NCBI GenBank assembly: GCA_021018815.1
Contig: JAITYX010000004.1
Location: 3,163,501-3,227,500, forward strand
Length of the DNA stretch: 64,000 nt
From: Talinum fruticosum
Lineage: Eukaryota > Streptophyta > Magnoliopsida > Caryophyllales > Talinaceae
Reading direction: 5' to 3'
In this document: positions 23,669 through 34,544 of the stretch, in pieces
Layout of the letters: each line of letters starts with the position of its first letter
Numbering within the stretch: the first letter of the stretch is position 1
Program-made: the position numbers and the translations under genes
Notes under the pieces: generated by a model
The model's database searches: none
The model's input: the letters and a program-made list of their open reading frames with translations, nothing else
Told to the model about the DNA's origin: nothing

Positions 23669-24999
23669 TATAATGTATACAATGCAAAATATAGGTCTAA
23701 TGTTAAGGTTATAGGTCTGTGTTAAGGTTCCTTCTATATATATTAAGCATGTAATATATAATGAATAACTTGTCATATGATGTATGAAATTTAATCCTTC
23801 TTAAGGTTGCAAGTGTCTTCTTAAGAAAAAAGGAGTAACATCATGATTCAACCATTCAATTGCGTTATGCTAATTCCTTGGCAAATACCAACAAAGTATT
23901 GATGGAGATAGTAACAGTCTCATACTGGTAAGGCAGAAAACACAAATTTGAATCCTCGGAAGCGCACTTGTTGGAAGCGCTTTTACCTTAAATGCTCACA
24001 TCCCGAAAGGACACCCTTCCTCTAATCAAAAATATTCCTTGACAAATTGCGTTTATTATCCAAGGTATCTATTTCCTTAGCAAGATCACCACATCTTTAT
24101 ACACATTTTTGGGAAAAAGTTCAAGCTCTAAACTAGATTCCTTTTTAAAAAACGGATGTTATAAGAGTCAGTAGAGTAATCTTGTCTCTTGTACCCCAAA
24201 TATTGGACGGAATTTCCACATAAGAACTATAATAATTTAGCGCATGTTTGTTAAAGTGTTTATAATTAGTGGCTAGAGGTTATAGGTTAGAGGTTATGAT
24301 TAGTGATTAATAGCGTTTATTGGGGGATTACGATTAGTGGTTATAAACATTGTTATAAACACTGAGACGAACTGGTCCTGACTAGGTTATAAACATTGTC
24401 ATAAACGCTGAGACGAACCAGTCCTCACTTTTTCAGTAGATCATTTTATCCTAGAATAATAGATCTCTGTATTGCCTTGTGTCCTGGCAAACTTTTTGCC
24501 TATAAAACGTCACTGGTTTGAATTTTACATTGGCAAGTATCTTGCCGCTAAATATATTTTCATCCTTCTACAGGTACCTTATTCCTCCTTTCTACATCTC
24601 CGTCAATCAATTAGAATATATCATCAATCATTACGTCAAATAAAGAGAAATTACTAGGGAGTAAATAATAGCATCCGCCTCAAAAATCAGATTTTGAAGA
24701 TTCAAGTTTTTCCTTGTTTCAAGGAATACGACGATAGCCAAAGGGCTCCCAGCGGTGTCCGATTATTCAGGGTCAGACCTCTATTAAGCCTAGTCCGATA
24801 TCTATACCACCCTTACATCTATTACCAACTCACATGGATACTTGGGGGGTTGGGGGTTGTGTGCCATACGTTTCCAATGAGCAAAACTTTTTTTTTGAGC
24901 AACATATAGTACATGTAACCGTAGAGTAATCCAGTTGAACCAGAATTGTCAGACTAGTATTTTCTTCCTATGCTTGTCATTTCATTCATTCACCTAGTT
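23669..24999. other. Spacer between CYP96 copies 2 and 3
   Basis: Contains a 46-bp tandem duplication (24340-24385 and 24386-24430; units start GTTATAAACATTGT and end near AGTCCTCACT). 24671-24905 has a SINE-like look without a convincing polymerase III promoter. No gene. Confidence 0.5.
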
Positions 25000-26345
25000 A
25001 TGGAGTCCCTCAACTCTTCCTAGTCTTCCTCTCCTTTCTCCACTTTTGCTCCCACCCCACAAACTGGTCTGTCGCAAACCCTTTCGACTAAAAACCGGTG
25101 GAACCTGGGGTGAGCCAGAAAAGACTGAGCCATCCTCTGATGGTACTTTCCACAAAAAGTCAGCATTGAAAATCCCCTTTTTCTTGCTCACCCCAGGTTC
25201 CACCGGTTTTCAGTCAAAAGGTTTTGCGAGAAGATGGAGAATAGTCTAATTCCGATCCTTCAACATGCTTCTAAACAAGGGTTAGTTGCTAATTTGCAAG
25301 ATTTGTTCGTGAGGCTCACGTTCAACACCATTTGCACCCTTGTTATGGGGCATGATTTTGGATCCCTTTGGATTGATTTGCAAGGATCCCTTCTCAAAGG
25401 CCTTGGATGATGCAGAAGAGGTACTGTTGTATCGACATTTTATCCCTGCAAGGATATGGAAGTTTATGTGGTGGCTTGGGATAGGAAAAGAGAACAAGCA
25501 TAAACAAGCTTGGAAGGTGCTTGATGAATTCATCTATAAATGCATAGCTCAGAGAAAAGAAGAAATGGAGCACAAATCGTCAACTAAGCACAACGAAGAT
25601 CAAGACGAGCGAGGATTTTGAAGGTGATGATCTATTAACCTTGTACATGATGAACCAAGACAACGACACTAACATCAATATCAATAGCAGGAGCGATTTC
25701 TTCTTTAGAGACACGGTACTAAATTTCTTCCTAGCAGGCCGAGACACTACCAGTTCTACTCTATCGCGGTTCTTCTATCTACTCTCTAAGAAACCACAAG
25801 TCAAGTCTAAGATTAGACAAGAACTAACCTTAGTACTAACAAGTAACTTCTTGGATAATTTTGACCTTCTAAGTAGCAAGCTAGTGTACCTTCATGGAGC
25901 CTTGTGTGAAGCCTTAAGATTACATCCCCTGGTAGAGTTCGAGGCTAAGACCCCGGTCAAGCCAGACATCCTACCAAGTGGTCATAAAGTGAGTCCAGAA
26001 ACACAAATTACATTCAACTTGTATGCCATGGGAAGAATGAAACCGATATGGGGAAGTAATTGCCATGAGTTTTGCCCAGAGAGATGGATATCAGAAAAAG
26101 GTATGATCAAAGCACGAAGCATCATACAAGTTCTTAGCATTCAACTCAGGGCCGAGGACCTGCCTAGGGAAGGACATGGCCTTCACCTGAATGAAGCATG
26201 TAGCAGCCATCATTATCCAAAATTACCATATCCAAGCAGTTCAAGGTCATCTTGTTTTCCAGATATATCGATAATCCTTCGTATGAAATATGGATTCAAG
26301 GTTAAGGTTCTTAATCCGAGCAAGCATATTGAATCCAATGAATAA
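25000..26345 (+). pseudogene. CYP96-type P450, copy 3, rearranged pseudogene
   Basis: Starts with the same initiator region (ATGGAGTCCCT) but hits a stop within ten codons and lacks most of the first 100 residues. In their place is an inverted copy of the segment that encodes FNADFELWKYHRRM in the relatives. Downstream the frame resumes: ASKQG, SKALDDAEEVL, AGRDTTSSTLSR, EALRLHP and PERW. It carries several shifts: near 25380-25390, near 25610, and an inserted A at about 26109-26111. The haem-loop DNA (FNSGPRTCLGKD) is therefore out of frame and followed by an in-frame TGA where copies 1 and 2 have Gln. Unlike copy 2 this has many independent lesions, so it is a true pseudogene. Confidence 0.92.
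25072..25229. repeat. Imperfect palindrome created by an inverted gene segment
   Basis: The left arm (25072 to about 25123) and right arm (about 25179-25229) are inverted copies with roughly five mismatches. The core CCGGTGGAACCTGGGGTGAG pairs perfectly with CTCACCCCAGGTTCCACCGG. The loop (about 25124-25178) is the reverse complement of P450 coding sequence. Confidence 0.85.
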
Positions 26346-28300
26346 TACAAAATATGGGTCCATGGTCAAGGTTAGTCCTACCAATAAGCATGTTAATCTA
26401 TAGAATCACCAGTATTAAACCACATATGATGTATGAAAGCTAGATCTATTCTTCCTTTACCTTTTTCTTTTTGCAATTGTCCCATCAAGAAAGACAGAAG
26501 ACCAAAAAAAAAGTTCCAAGTGTATTGTATTTTACTTTTAACTTCTAAAAAAATGACACTTTTAATTATTATGAACAAATTAGTGTCAATTGTGTGGAAA
26601 ATATATTAATAAAGAAAAATCTATAACTTCGTTTGATTTTTTTATTTCTTACCAATAGTAACAATTATGATTAAAAATAAAATATTACATAACTCGGTGT
26701 TAAATTTATAATCTACTTAAGAATTAAACTCTAATGTCAAATAATACAACAAAGCATAAAATAAAGTTGAGATTTTGTTTTAATATAACTATAAAGATAT
26801 GCAAGCTCAAATTCATTAATGGAGGATGATCATTTTCATCCTCGTCACTTTTATTGTTCCTCCATCCTTGAAATGTCACAATTATTCAAGGCTCAACTAC
26901 CTCATTTTTTCAAAATTTTATTTACAAACCAAAAGAAGTGTAAGACAAATTGTTAGCTTTCAAATTTCAAAGAAATAAATGCATTCCCTCCATTTTAGTT
27001 GTAATAATTTTTACAGCCAAAGCTCCACTTTTTTTTTTTTTTTCTCGGCTTGCGCATTGATTTTTTCCATTACAATAGTTTTTTTTTTTTTTTTTGGCTG
27101 AATCCAGTACAATAGTCTTTACAGTCATTTCAAATACATTTTTTTGTAATAATCCATAATATTACAGTCACTTTTTATTGGGCCACTAGTGTATAGGCTG
27201 ATGGAGCTCTCCCCCAGAGATTTGAGGACCACAATAAAAACACTAGTGAGAGTGTGAAAGACAAAAAGTCACCTCCAATCAAGGAAAAAGAAACAAAAAT
27301 GAGAAAGGTAGACAAATCTTGGATATTGATGCAAATGTAAGTAGGTAGACTAAATGAATCAAATTCTGTTGTACCCACTTTAATTTTGGTCCCACCATCC
27401 ACTACCAACAATAACAACTAACTAATTAACCTAAAGGTTCAATTATTTATTGTCATTTTTTATGATGTTGGTTCAATTTTGTTTCATTGCCCTATCTTTG
27501 TATGAGCAAACAAATTCAGTTGCCCCCACCCCCTTTTTACCCAAAAATAAATCCTACCTTTTCAAATCATATAGGATACAAACCCTAAGATTTTTTAAAC
27601 CCAACATCTATGTGAAAACCAGTAACTCATGTTGGTGAGAGTATAAGCTAAAGCTAGCTTAATCGATCAAGTCTGTGACGATTGTGCTAGGACTAGAGAC
27701 CCGGATTCAAGTCACACCTACATCACAGGGTTGTCAGCCCTTGCTGTGTGAATAGATGTGGTACTAAGTTCACTTGCCATGTCGGGAGATCTCTCAGACG
27801 TAGCTGAAAACCACAACATCAGCAATAGGAGTGAAGACTTCATGGTGGAGAAAACTTAAATCTTTCTTTTTGGCTCATGCAGATCAACATTTACCAATGC
27901 AAGATCCAGATGGATAGTCGATTTTTCCTTGAAACAACAGAAAACAAAAGCTACTCTATTCTCCTCCTCTTAAATTATTCTACATCCTCGAGAACACTGA
28001 AGCCCAACAATCCAATGAGTACCAATGACGACCCAATATAGACCCTACAGTGATAGGCTCTAAGCATACGAGGATATATATAGATCCGAACACTTTTCAG
28101 CTCTTGGAGAGACGGTTTATAAAAGACCCATAAATATATTTTTCATACAACATACAATGGGGAAAAACAGTAGAAGTATTTATGGCTATCAAAAAAAGTC
28201 AAAAAGAAGGGAAATCTTACCTGGAAATCAGGCATCAATTTCTCTAAGGTCAGAAACTCAGTTCAACTAAAAGCTTTCCATCATTTCAAGATGCTTCAAC
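26346..28300. other. Gene-free spacer
   Basis: AT-rich, with long T-runs at 27030-27045 and 27079-27095. Nothing supports a gene. The part next to 28300 may be 3' UTR of the minus-strand genes: a good minus-strand donor (CCAG|GTAAGA) lies at 28222. Confidence 0.45.
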
Positions 28301-28711
28301 TCATTGCATTCTAGTAAGTTCAGCAACAGCAGCGTTTTCCATTAGTATCAAGCTCGGCCGCTCATCTATCTTGACAGCTGTACTGGTAACCCTTCTGAAG
28401 CTTCCAACAGAAAATCTGGTGAAGCTGCAAAATCAGACAGAGATTATTTCACGTAGCATGGCCACTCATTCCACCACCATCAACAGTGTGGATTCCAGAA
28501 AATATGGGTTTGCGAGATCAGAATATGCACAACCCTGACTTCAGAACTGGCTAATCAGAGGAAAAATCAGTATCATGAAATGTCACAATCATATATCTCT
28601 GCAAACAAAACTATAAATAAGGGCAGTGGCCCCAAAAAACAGTTACCGAGCAAGATCTCCAAGACCTGAATTTGTATCTGCTTCGAGTTCTGGATATGTT
28701 GGTGCTGACAT
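28301..28711 (-). CDS. Possible small two-exon protein, 62 residues, unknown
   Basis: Exon 1 (28711..28647) begins MSAPTYPELEADTNSG and ends at donor CTCG|GTAACT. Exon 2 (28424..28301) follows TTTTGCAG and encodes RFSVGSFRRVTSTAVKIDER then PSLILMENAAVAELTRMQ and a stop. The exons join in phase, and an in-frame stop 36 bases upstream of the ATG supports the start. Codon usage and splice sites look real, but I do not recognise the protein. It could also be the end of a longer gene, or part of the 3' UTR of the MOCOS-like gene upstream on the same strand. Confidence 0.4.
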
Positions 28712-29404
28712 TTCAATTCTTTTCTTTATTTCTCCATTTTTTTACACCTGCACAGTGTAAAAGGAGGCACAAATGCAATATAAGCAGACTTCAAACCTGG
28801 ATCCCAGTTACACTTCAGACTCTGCAAACCAAGTTGGCTTTCCCTTCCTCCTCCCCTGGAGTCTCTTGTTTTTCCTTTTTCATCCTTCCTTTCCTTATTC
28901 TCTTCTTTTTTTTTGGGGGGGAGAAGAGGATGTAGCTGACAGCAAAGGTGACTAAAAATAAATCTCTTGAGAGACATGTCAAAAACAATGAACCGTGTTC
29001 TCATATTTGAAAATGGGGCCAAGCCAACAAAAACTTGCTCAGAATCCTGTCTGTTTTGCAACTTTCGCTAAGTATCTGGTAGGGGGAGAAGAAAGAAAGA
29101 AACAAGTTTCAGAGACGATAGAAGGGACCCAAAAGCTGGAAGTGAAAGAACAAGGTGGATATTATACATAAACAATGAAACCATCTTTTGGGTATAAACA
29201 ATGAAATCTACCCAAATGGTTTACACTGTGTGCATACAATCATGCATTTGTAGATAACCACTTTTGGTGGTAAGCTATAAAGCTAAACTATCTCTACATG
29301 GATCTAAAAGAGACAGCAAAAACACAATGCAAGCATGAACAAAAAAATTACCATAGCCCATGATGAGTTGAAGGGGTCACCAAATCTAACAAATGAGAAA
29401 CTTT

Positions 29405-29437
29405 AAATCCCACCCCCACCCCCACCCCACCCCCTTC
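29405..29437. repeat. Short CCCCCA-type C-rich tract
   Basis: A run of CCCAC/CCCCCAC units in the 3' flank of the MOCOS-like gene. Several similar C or G runs occur in this region (35370-35382, 35670-35690). Confidence 0.6.
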
Positions 29438-29538
29438 GGTTTATTTGGAGGACAAGTCGCCCACGCCCCCTGTTTGACGTAATCAGTTGCTCTTGAGTCA
29501 AAACAGAAAATGAGGCCAGCCACAGTCCATCATGCAGT

Positions 29539-32341
29539 TCATGCCTCTAAATCCTCAGCAACAGTTGCAAGCCCACCTTCTTCAATAAAAGATGGATCAA
29601 GAAACTTCGCAACAAAGGCCCACAACTTGTAGACATCCTCAAAGTTAGTCAGAAAACTAAGGGATGCAGTGAGAACCTCCACTCTGAAGAACCCACTTTT
29701 GCCATCATGATTCCCACTAGCCATAGGCCTGCACAATGTAGTGTCTTCAATGCTCAGAGCTCCACCATTCTGATGCCTTGCATATTCCATTACTCTAACA
29801 TGACTGAGGATCCCAACCCCTAGATAAATGCCTTGCGATTCACCCAGCTTTTGGACTAATTCAGGATTTACAAATCCCTTGTTTTTGTCCCTCACATTGA
29901 AAGCCACTGCCGCACCTCTTTCGTACTTAATTTTGGGTCCATAGATCTGGACTAAAGGCATACTCTTCTCCCGATCTGGATTGAGCAATCTTAACTGCAG
30001 TAATGAAGTGACCAGCCAATTAATCAAAAAACGCAACCTAGACGTAGTTCTGTTAAGTCCCAGCATATTTATATGATCAAGATGCCGGCATATTATCTCA
30101 GGTTCCCTCCGCTCCAAGTCTTCTTGTTCATCACCATACTCTCCATCACTTGTGAACTGATCATCATCAATATTTGTTACAAAAGGGTCTCCTGTGTCCC
30201 AGTGATGGCTCAGGGGATCTCTGCGGTTCTCCGTATTAAAAGATACCCTCCTTCCCCTGCTACCGAATTCATTTTCTTCCAAGCAGACCAACCGTCCACC
30301 AGCCATTCTATTACCATCCCTCCTTCCCAATAACCTAAATTCGCCCTCCGTTTCTCTTCTGATAGCACTTCCCTTCATGTCTGAGCAGATTCCAGAGGTA
30401 GACCCATTCATAAGGCTTCGATTCTGAGCTGGAGAGGAATGATCATTGAGAATTGTGTCATTACCGGAACAACTTAACAGAGATCCTTCATGTTTTGGAT
30501 TTCCTTCTTCATACTCTTCTTGAGTCTCACTAATATGAGACAGCTCTGAATGAGCAAAACTTACTGCTGCAGGTCGTCTCTCTTCATGAACCCCATTGAC
30601 ATTTTCTGTTCCACGTGAAACAGATTGAACAGCAGCATCAAAAGATAGCATCTGTCGCTCATCATATGAGGGGCTCTTATGTTTAGAAGTTGGCTTCGGA
30701 GACATTTTTGGCATTTTTCCTGCCTGTAAACCACAAGGATGGTGATGGAGCTGACACCTGTCTGTCAAGATGGCCCACATTATCAGTACCCACTGGACTT
30801 TGACCTAAATCAATCCAGAAGGAGTTCTCAGATGATTCATCCTCACTGAAGATGGGACTCTTCATCAAGTCCCCAACTGATATGCTTTCAGTTTCTTCAA
30901 ATATAGTGCTTGTGCAATCTCTGTCAGAACTGTTCTCATGATCTATTTCAGCTTCAAACACATCCCTCACTTGAGCAGAAGTAAATGCACCCGAGAAAGC
31001 AGGCATCTGTGATCCTTTCTGCGTGCTGGCATTCTGACCTTCATCCTCAGCACCCTCTTCATCAGGAATCCCAATCAATCCATCAAGGCCATCTATTGAA
31101 TCTCCCAAGTACTGAGGGAAAACAGGGGTGATCTTCACCATTCCAGTCCCAGTGAACCCAGATTGATTTTGAAGGCTTGCCAGCACAGATTTTTTTATTA
31201 ACAAGCATCCAAAGCCAGTAGGATCAAAACCAAATACCCTGTAGAATGACGTGATAATGAAATCTGGACGGAACAAGGATAATCCAAGGGAATCCATGTC
31301 TTTGGGACCTAGTGAACCAGCATCTAGCAAGACGTGCCAATTGTTCTGCTGAGCCAATGCCATCCATTGGTATGAATACTTTGCACCAGTTACTCTAGAC
31401 TGAACTGGAAATACAAAAAGACCAACAGCTGAATCCTTCTTCCTCCTCTTCTTGCTCGAGATTTGCTTCCTCAGATCAGTTGAGCATAGCTTAAGAGTAG
31501 GCCATCTAAACCAGGCACTATAAGCTTTTGCGCCTTTCTCTTTGGCAGTCTGAGCCATCCAATTCACAGACTGGCTCTCATGATCAAACATGGTCAACAA
31601 TTTCTTGTTTGTGTGAAAAGGGTAAGCTTCAGCCAGCAATTTAAAGGCAGAACCTCTGCTAACAGTAAAAACAATGCCGTACTCATTCTCAGGGATGTTC
31701 AGATAGTCCATGATTCTAGTCTTTATATCATGTTCAACAGTGCCCCTCTCAGCACCTCCATACAGCACATGATTACTCAAATTACCACTCATTTCAGACA
31801 AGCTAAAAGTCATTGAATCCCAATAATAAAGAGCCTGAAGATAAGAAAATAGCCCAAATCCACAGTAGTCAAGAAATACCTTTGGGGCTGGGCCTGAGAG
31901 GTGAGCATATTCATCCGACCTCAACTTATCAATCATCTCTGAAGATTGGTACTTGGGATACATGGTGAGGAATTTGGAAAAAGCCTCATTAAGTTGAGGG
32001 ATTGACTCCTCAGACTCAAATGTACACTCCGCAGCTAAAGCAGTTGCTCTAAGGAACTCCCTTTGGGCTCGAAGCCTCGCCAAGGACCTCGAACGGCCAA
32101 GCTTCTCATCTTCCTTGGAATTGGACTCAGAATCATCCACGTCTTGGGTTGATTTGAAAAGAGACCCATTTTCAGATGCTTCTTCAAGAGCTTCTCTGAG
32201 CTTGTTTTCTTGCAATTTCCTCACAATTGAGGAGCTTTTCTTACTTTCTTCATCAAATTCAGAGCCATCCTTCCTTCTGCTCTTTTTGTCCATGATAAGA
32301 GAAGCACAGTGGGAAATGGGTTTCCATAGGGAGAGATGCAT
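29539..32341 (-). CDS. MOCOS-like PLP-dependent transferase superfamily protein, intronless
   Basis: Start chosen at [20 protein letters not shown], which matches the family's usual beginning; nine codons lie open upstream. The frame is about 933 residues, the family's usual size, and intronless as in the Arabidopsis homologues I recall. Residues 1-130 are charged and Ser-rich, then a NifS/aminotransferase class V-like fold ([35 protein letters not shown]), an acidic Ser-rich linker, and a C-terminal part containing [15 protein letters not shown] and ending AEDLEA. One shift interrupts it near 30705-30709 (minus-strand A5): deleting one A restores [13 protein letters not shown]. At the place of the PLP lysine in Moco sulfurases (SFYK) there is Arg368 (SFYR), so ordinary Cys desulfurase chemistry is doubtful. 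Function unknown. Confidence 0.82.
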
Positions 32342-34544
32342 CAAAACTTGCTTGATTCTCCCCCTCAAAGTAGACAGAAACCCCCAAAAGATAGAACCCC
32401 AGTTTCAGACTTCAGCAACCAGCCACATGGTTATGCCCATCTAGCACAAAGAGTTCTAGACAAAAGCAAATTTTCAAATTCAAAATTAGCAAGATGAGGC
32501 TTCACAAAGAATGAACACAGAAAGCTATACTTTCAGATAAACAAAGTCTTAGTTTCAGGAGGAAAAGTAACACAACTGCAGGTGCTTTTCCAGTTTGGAG
32601 ATTAGCTTCGCCAAAACATTCAACAACCCCTAATTAGAATTCCTCAGCGGGAAAACAACGCAAAGAGGGCCACAAAGATTCCAAAGTACAAATAATTGAT
32701 AAACGGGGTCAGCAAACCCTAGACAAAGCTCAGTCTAATTCTAAAAACCCAGAAGCTAAAAGACCTGATTAAATAAAGTTGCTAAGAAACAATAAACAAT
32801 CCAAAACTAATATAGGAAAAGAGGGACCATGGTAGGATATATTATTCAAAAAAACATGCCAAAGTTCGTTGCATTTGACTTTCACACCCAAATTTGAAGA
32901 AACCCAGAGAGAGAAAGAGAGTTTAGCCCCAGAACCAACCTGAGCAGGAAATAGAAAAACCCAGATCTCCAAATGCTTGAGAGAGTTTGAAAAACCCTAA
33001 GAATCAGCAAACTTCCAGAGGAGCACAATTGATTGACCCTTCAATTAGATTAATTAGGTAAGCACATACAACACCAGTTCAGAGGCTTTGAGCAAGGAAA
33101 GAAAACAGCCCAGATGGTAGGGCAGCAACAAGGGCACTCTTTTTTCTCTTTTTTTTTTTTTCCTTTTATCTCCTGGAAAGCAATAGAGCAAAGCTGCCCA
33201 CCAAATATGTTGGCTACTTTCTTCGAAGGGTCAAAATGCAGATAGACCTGTGAGGCTATGAATGAAAAACTTTTTCTTGATTGGTACTGTAATTGATTGG
33301 TTCTGGGTCCAAATCCCCCTCTAATTGCTCCCTTTTTGACTCCCTTAAAACAACAAATTAACGCTGACCCATGTCTCACTCTCTCTCCTCTCACTCTCTC
33401 TCTGAGCTTAGAGGCAAGCAGCCAGCAAACAAACACAGGGGGTTGTGGAGAAAAGACAATTGCCTTTGCAAAACAGTAAACATTTGCTTTTAGCAATCAC
33501 TGCTTTTTAATTTTTTTGCAATGATAGTCTAATCTAATAGAGGCATAGATGGAGTAGTACAATACATGTGAAGAAAACTCAGGTTTGGTAAATGGAAAAT
33601 CTCTTTCTTTAATGCTGTTTGATGGGGTAGTATTAGTATGTCAAAGATTAGTATTGCAGTATTAACTACTGTTGGTAGTAAGAATCCAACCTAAAACTTT
33701 AAATGATAACTTTAGGTTAACAACCTATCTAATTAATCTTATTTTTGCAGAAATGATTTCAAAGACAAAGTGGTTGTATATTAATCTTCTACAAAAATAT
33801 GAAATGATCAATTGCAAGACTAGCATATAGTGGTAAAATTTTAAAAATCTTGTTTATTCACTAGAATGAAACTGAAAAAGGATTAGTGTTTTAATTTAGA
33901 CATACTCACTTATCTGCTAAAAAATATTCAAATTTTAAATTTGATGCAAATTATTGAAATATATAAAAGAGAATTTTCATGAATGTAAAATCTCTATTTT
34001 CTGATATAAAGTATCTCTTTACCTTAATCAAACATACCACAAAGGCACATACCACCAAATAAGAAAATTCTATATAAGAATTCAAAGCCTAATAGTCACA
34101 ACACAAGCTTACACCAAACTTCCAATAATGTATAACATAAATTCCCAATCGCTCCCCCTTTTCTTTGTAGTCTATAGTGCTTTGTCCTCTTTCACTCTCT
34201 ATTCACCATTTTGCCCGTCTGTTCTCATTCTGAATGACTAAAGTACCTGAATAGGAGTATCTTGCCTCGAGATAACAAAGTCACTTCTTCGATTCTCATC
34301 AATCTTATTTGTCACCCTTTCTACTAACCCCCATTATGACATTCAGGGGAAATTCAAAATCAAAATTAAGTAACAAAACACTTTAGTTGATAATACTCTC
34401 CAAAAGGCGCTTGCAAAAATTCAAAATGGGGATGCTCACAATACTCCATGTCGATCAAATAAATAAACATAACATTACATATGAATAAACAACATCCTCG
34501 TATGATCTTAGCATTTCATACTCTCAAACAAATGATGAGTTCAG
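32342..34544. other. 5' leader of the MOCOS-like gene and spacer
   Basis: Minus-strand signals suggest an intron in the 5' UTR (donor CTCAG|GTTGGT at about 32940, acceptor TTTGTCTAG near 32455). A CT-rich patch at 33372-33403 lies near the probable promoter. From 33500 to 34544 nothing is seen beyond AT-rich spacer and the presumed 3' UTR of the next gene. Confidence 0.35.

Noticed and set aside
27660..27800. tRNA- or SINE-like stretch with GGATTCAAGTC
   Set aside because: No box A at the right distance, no cloverleaf and no A-tail.
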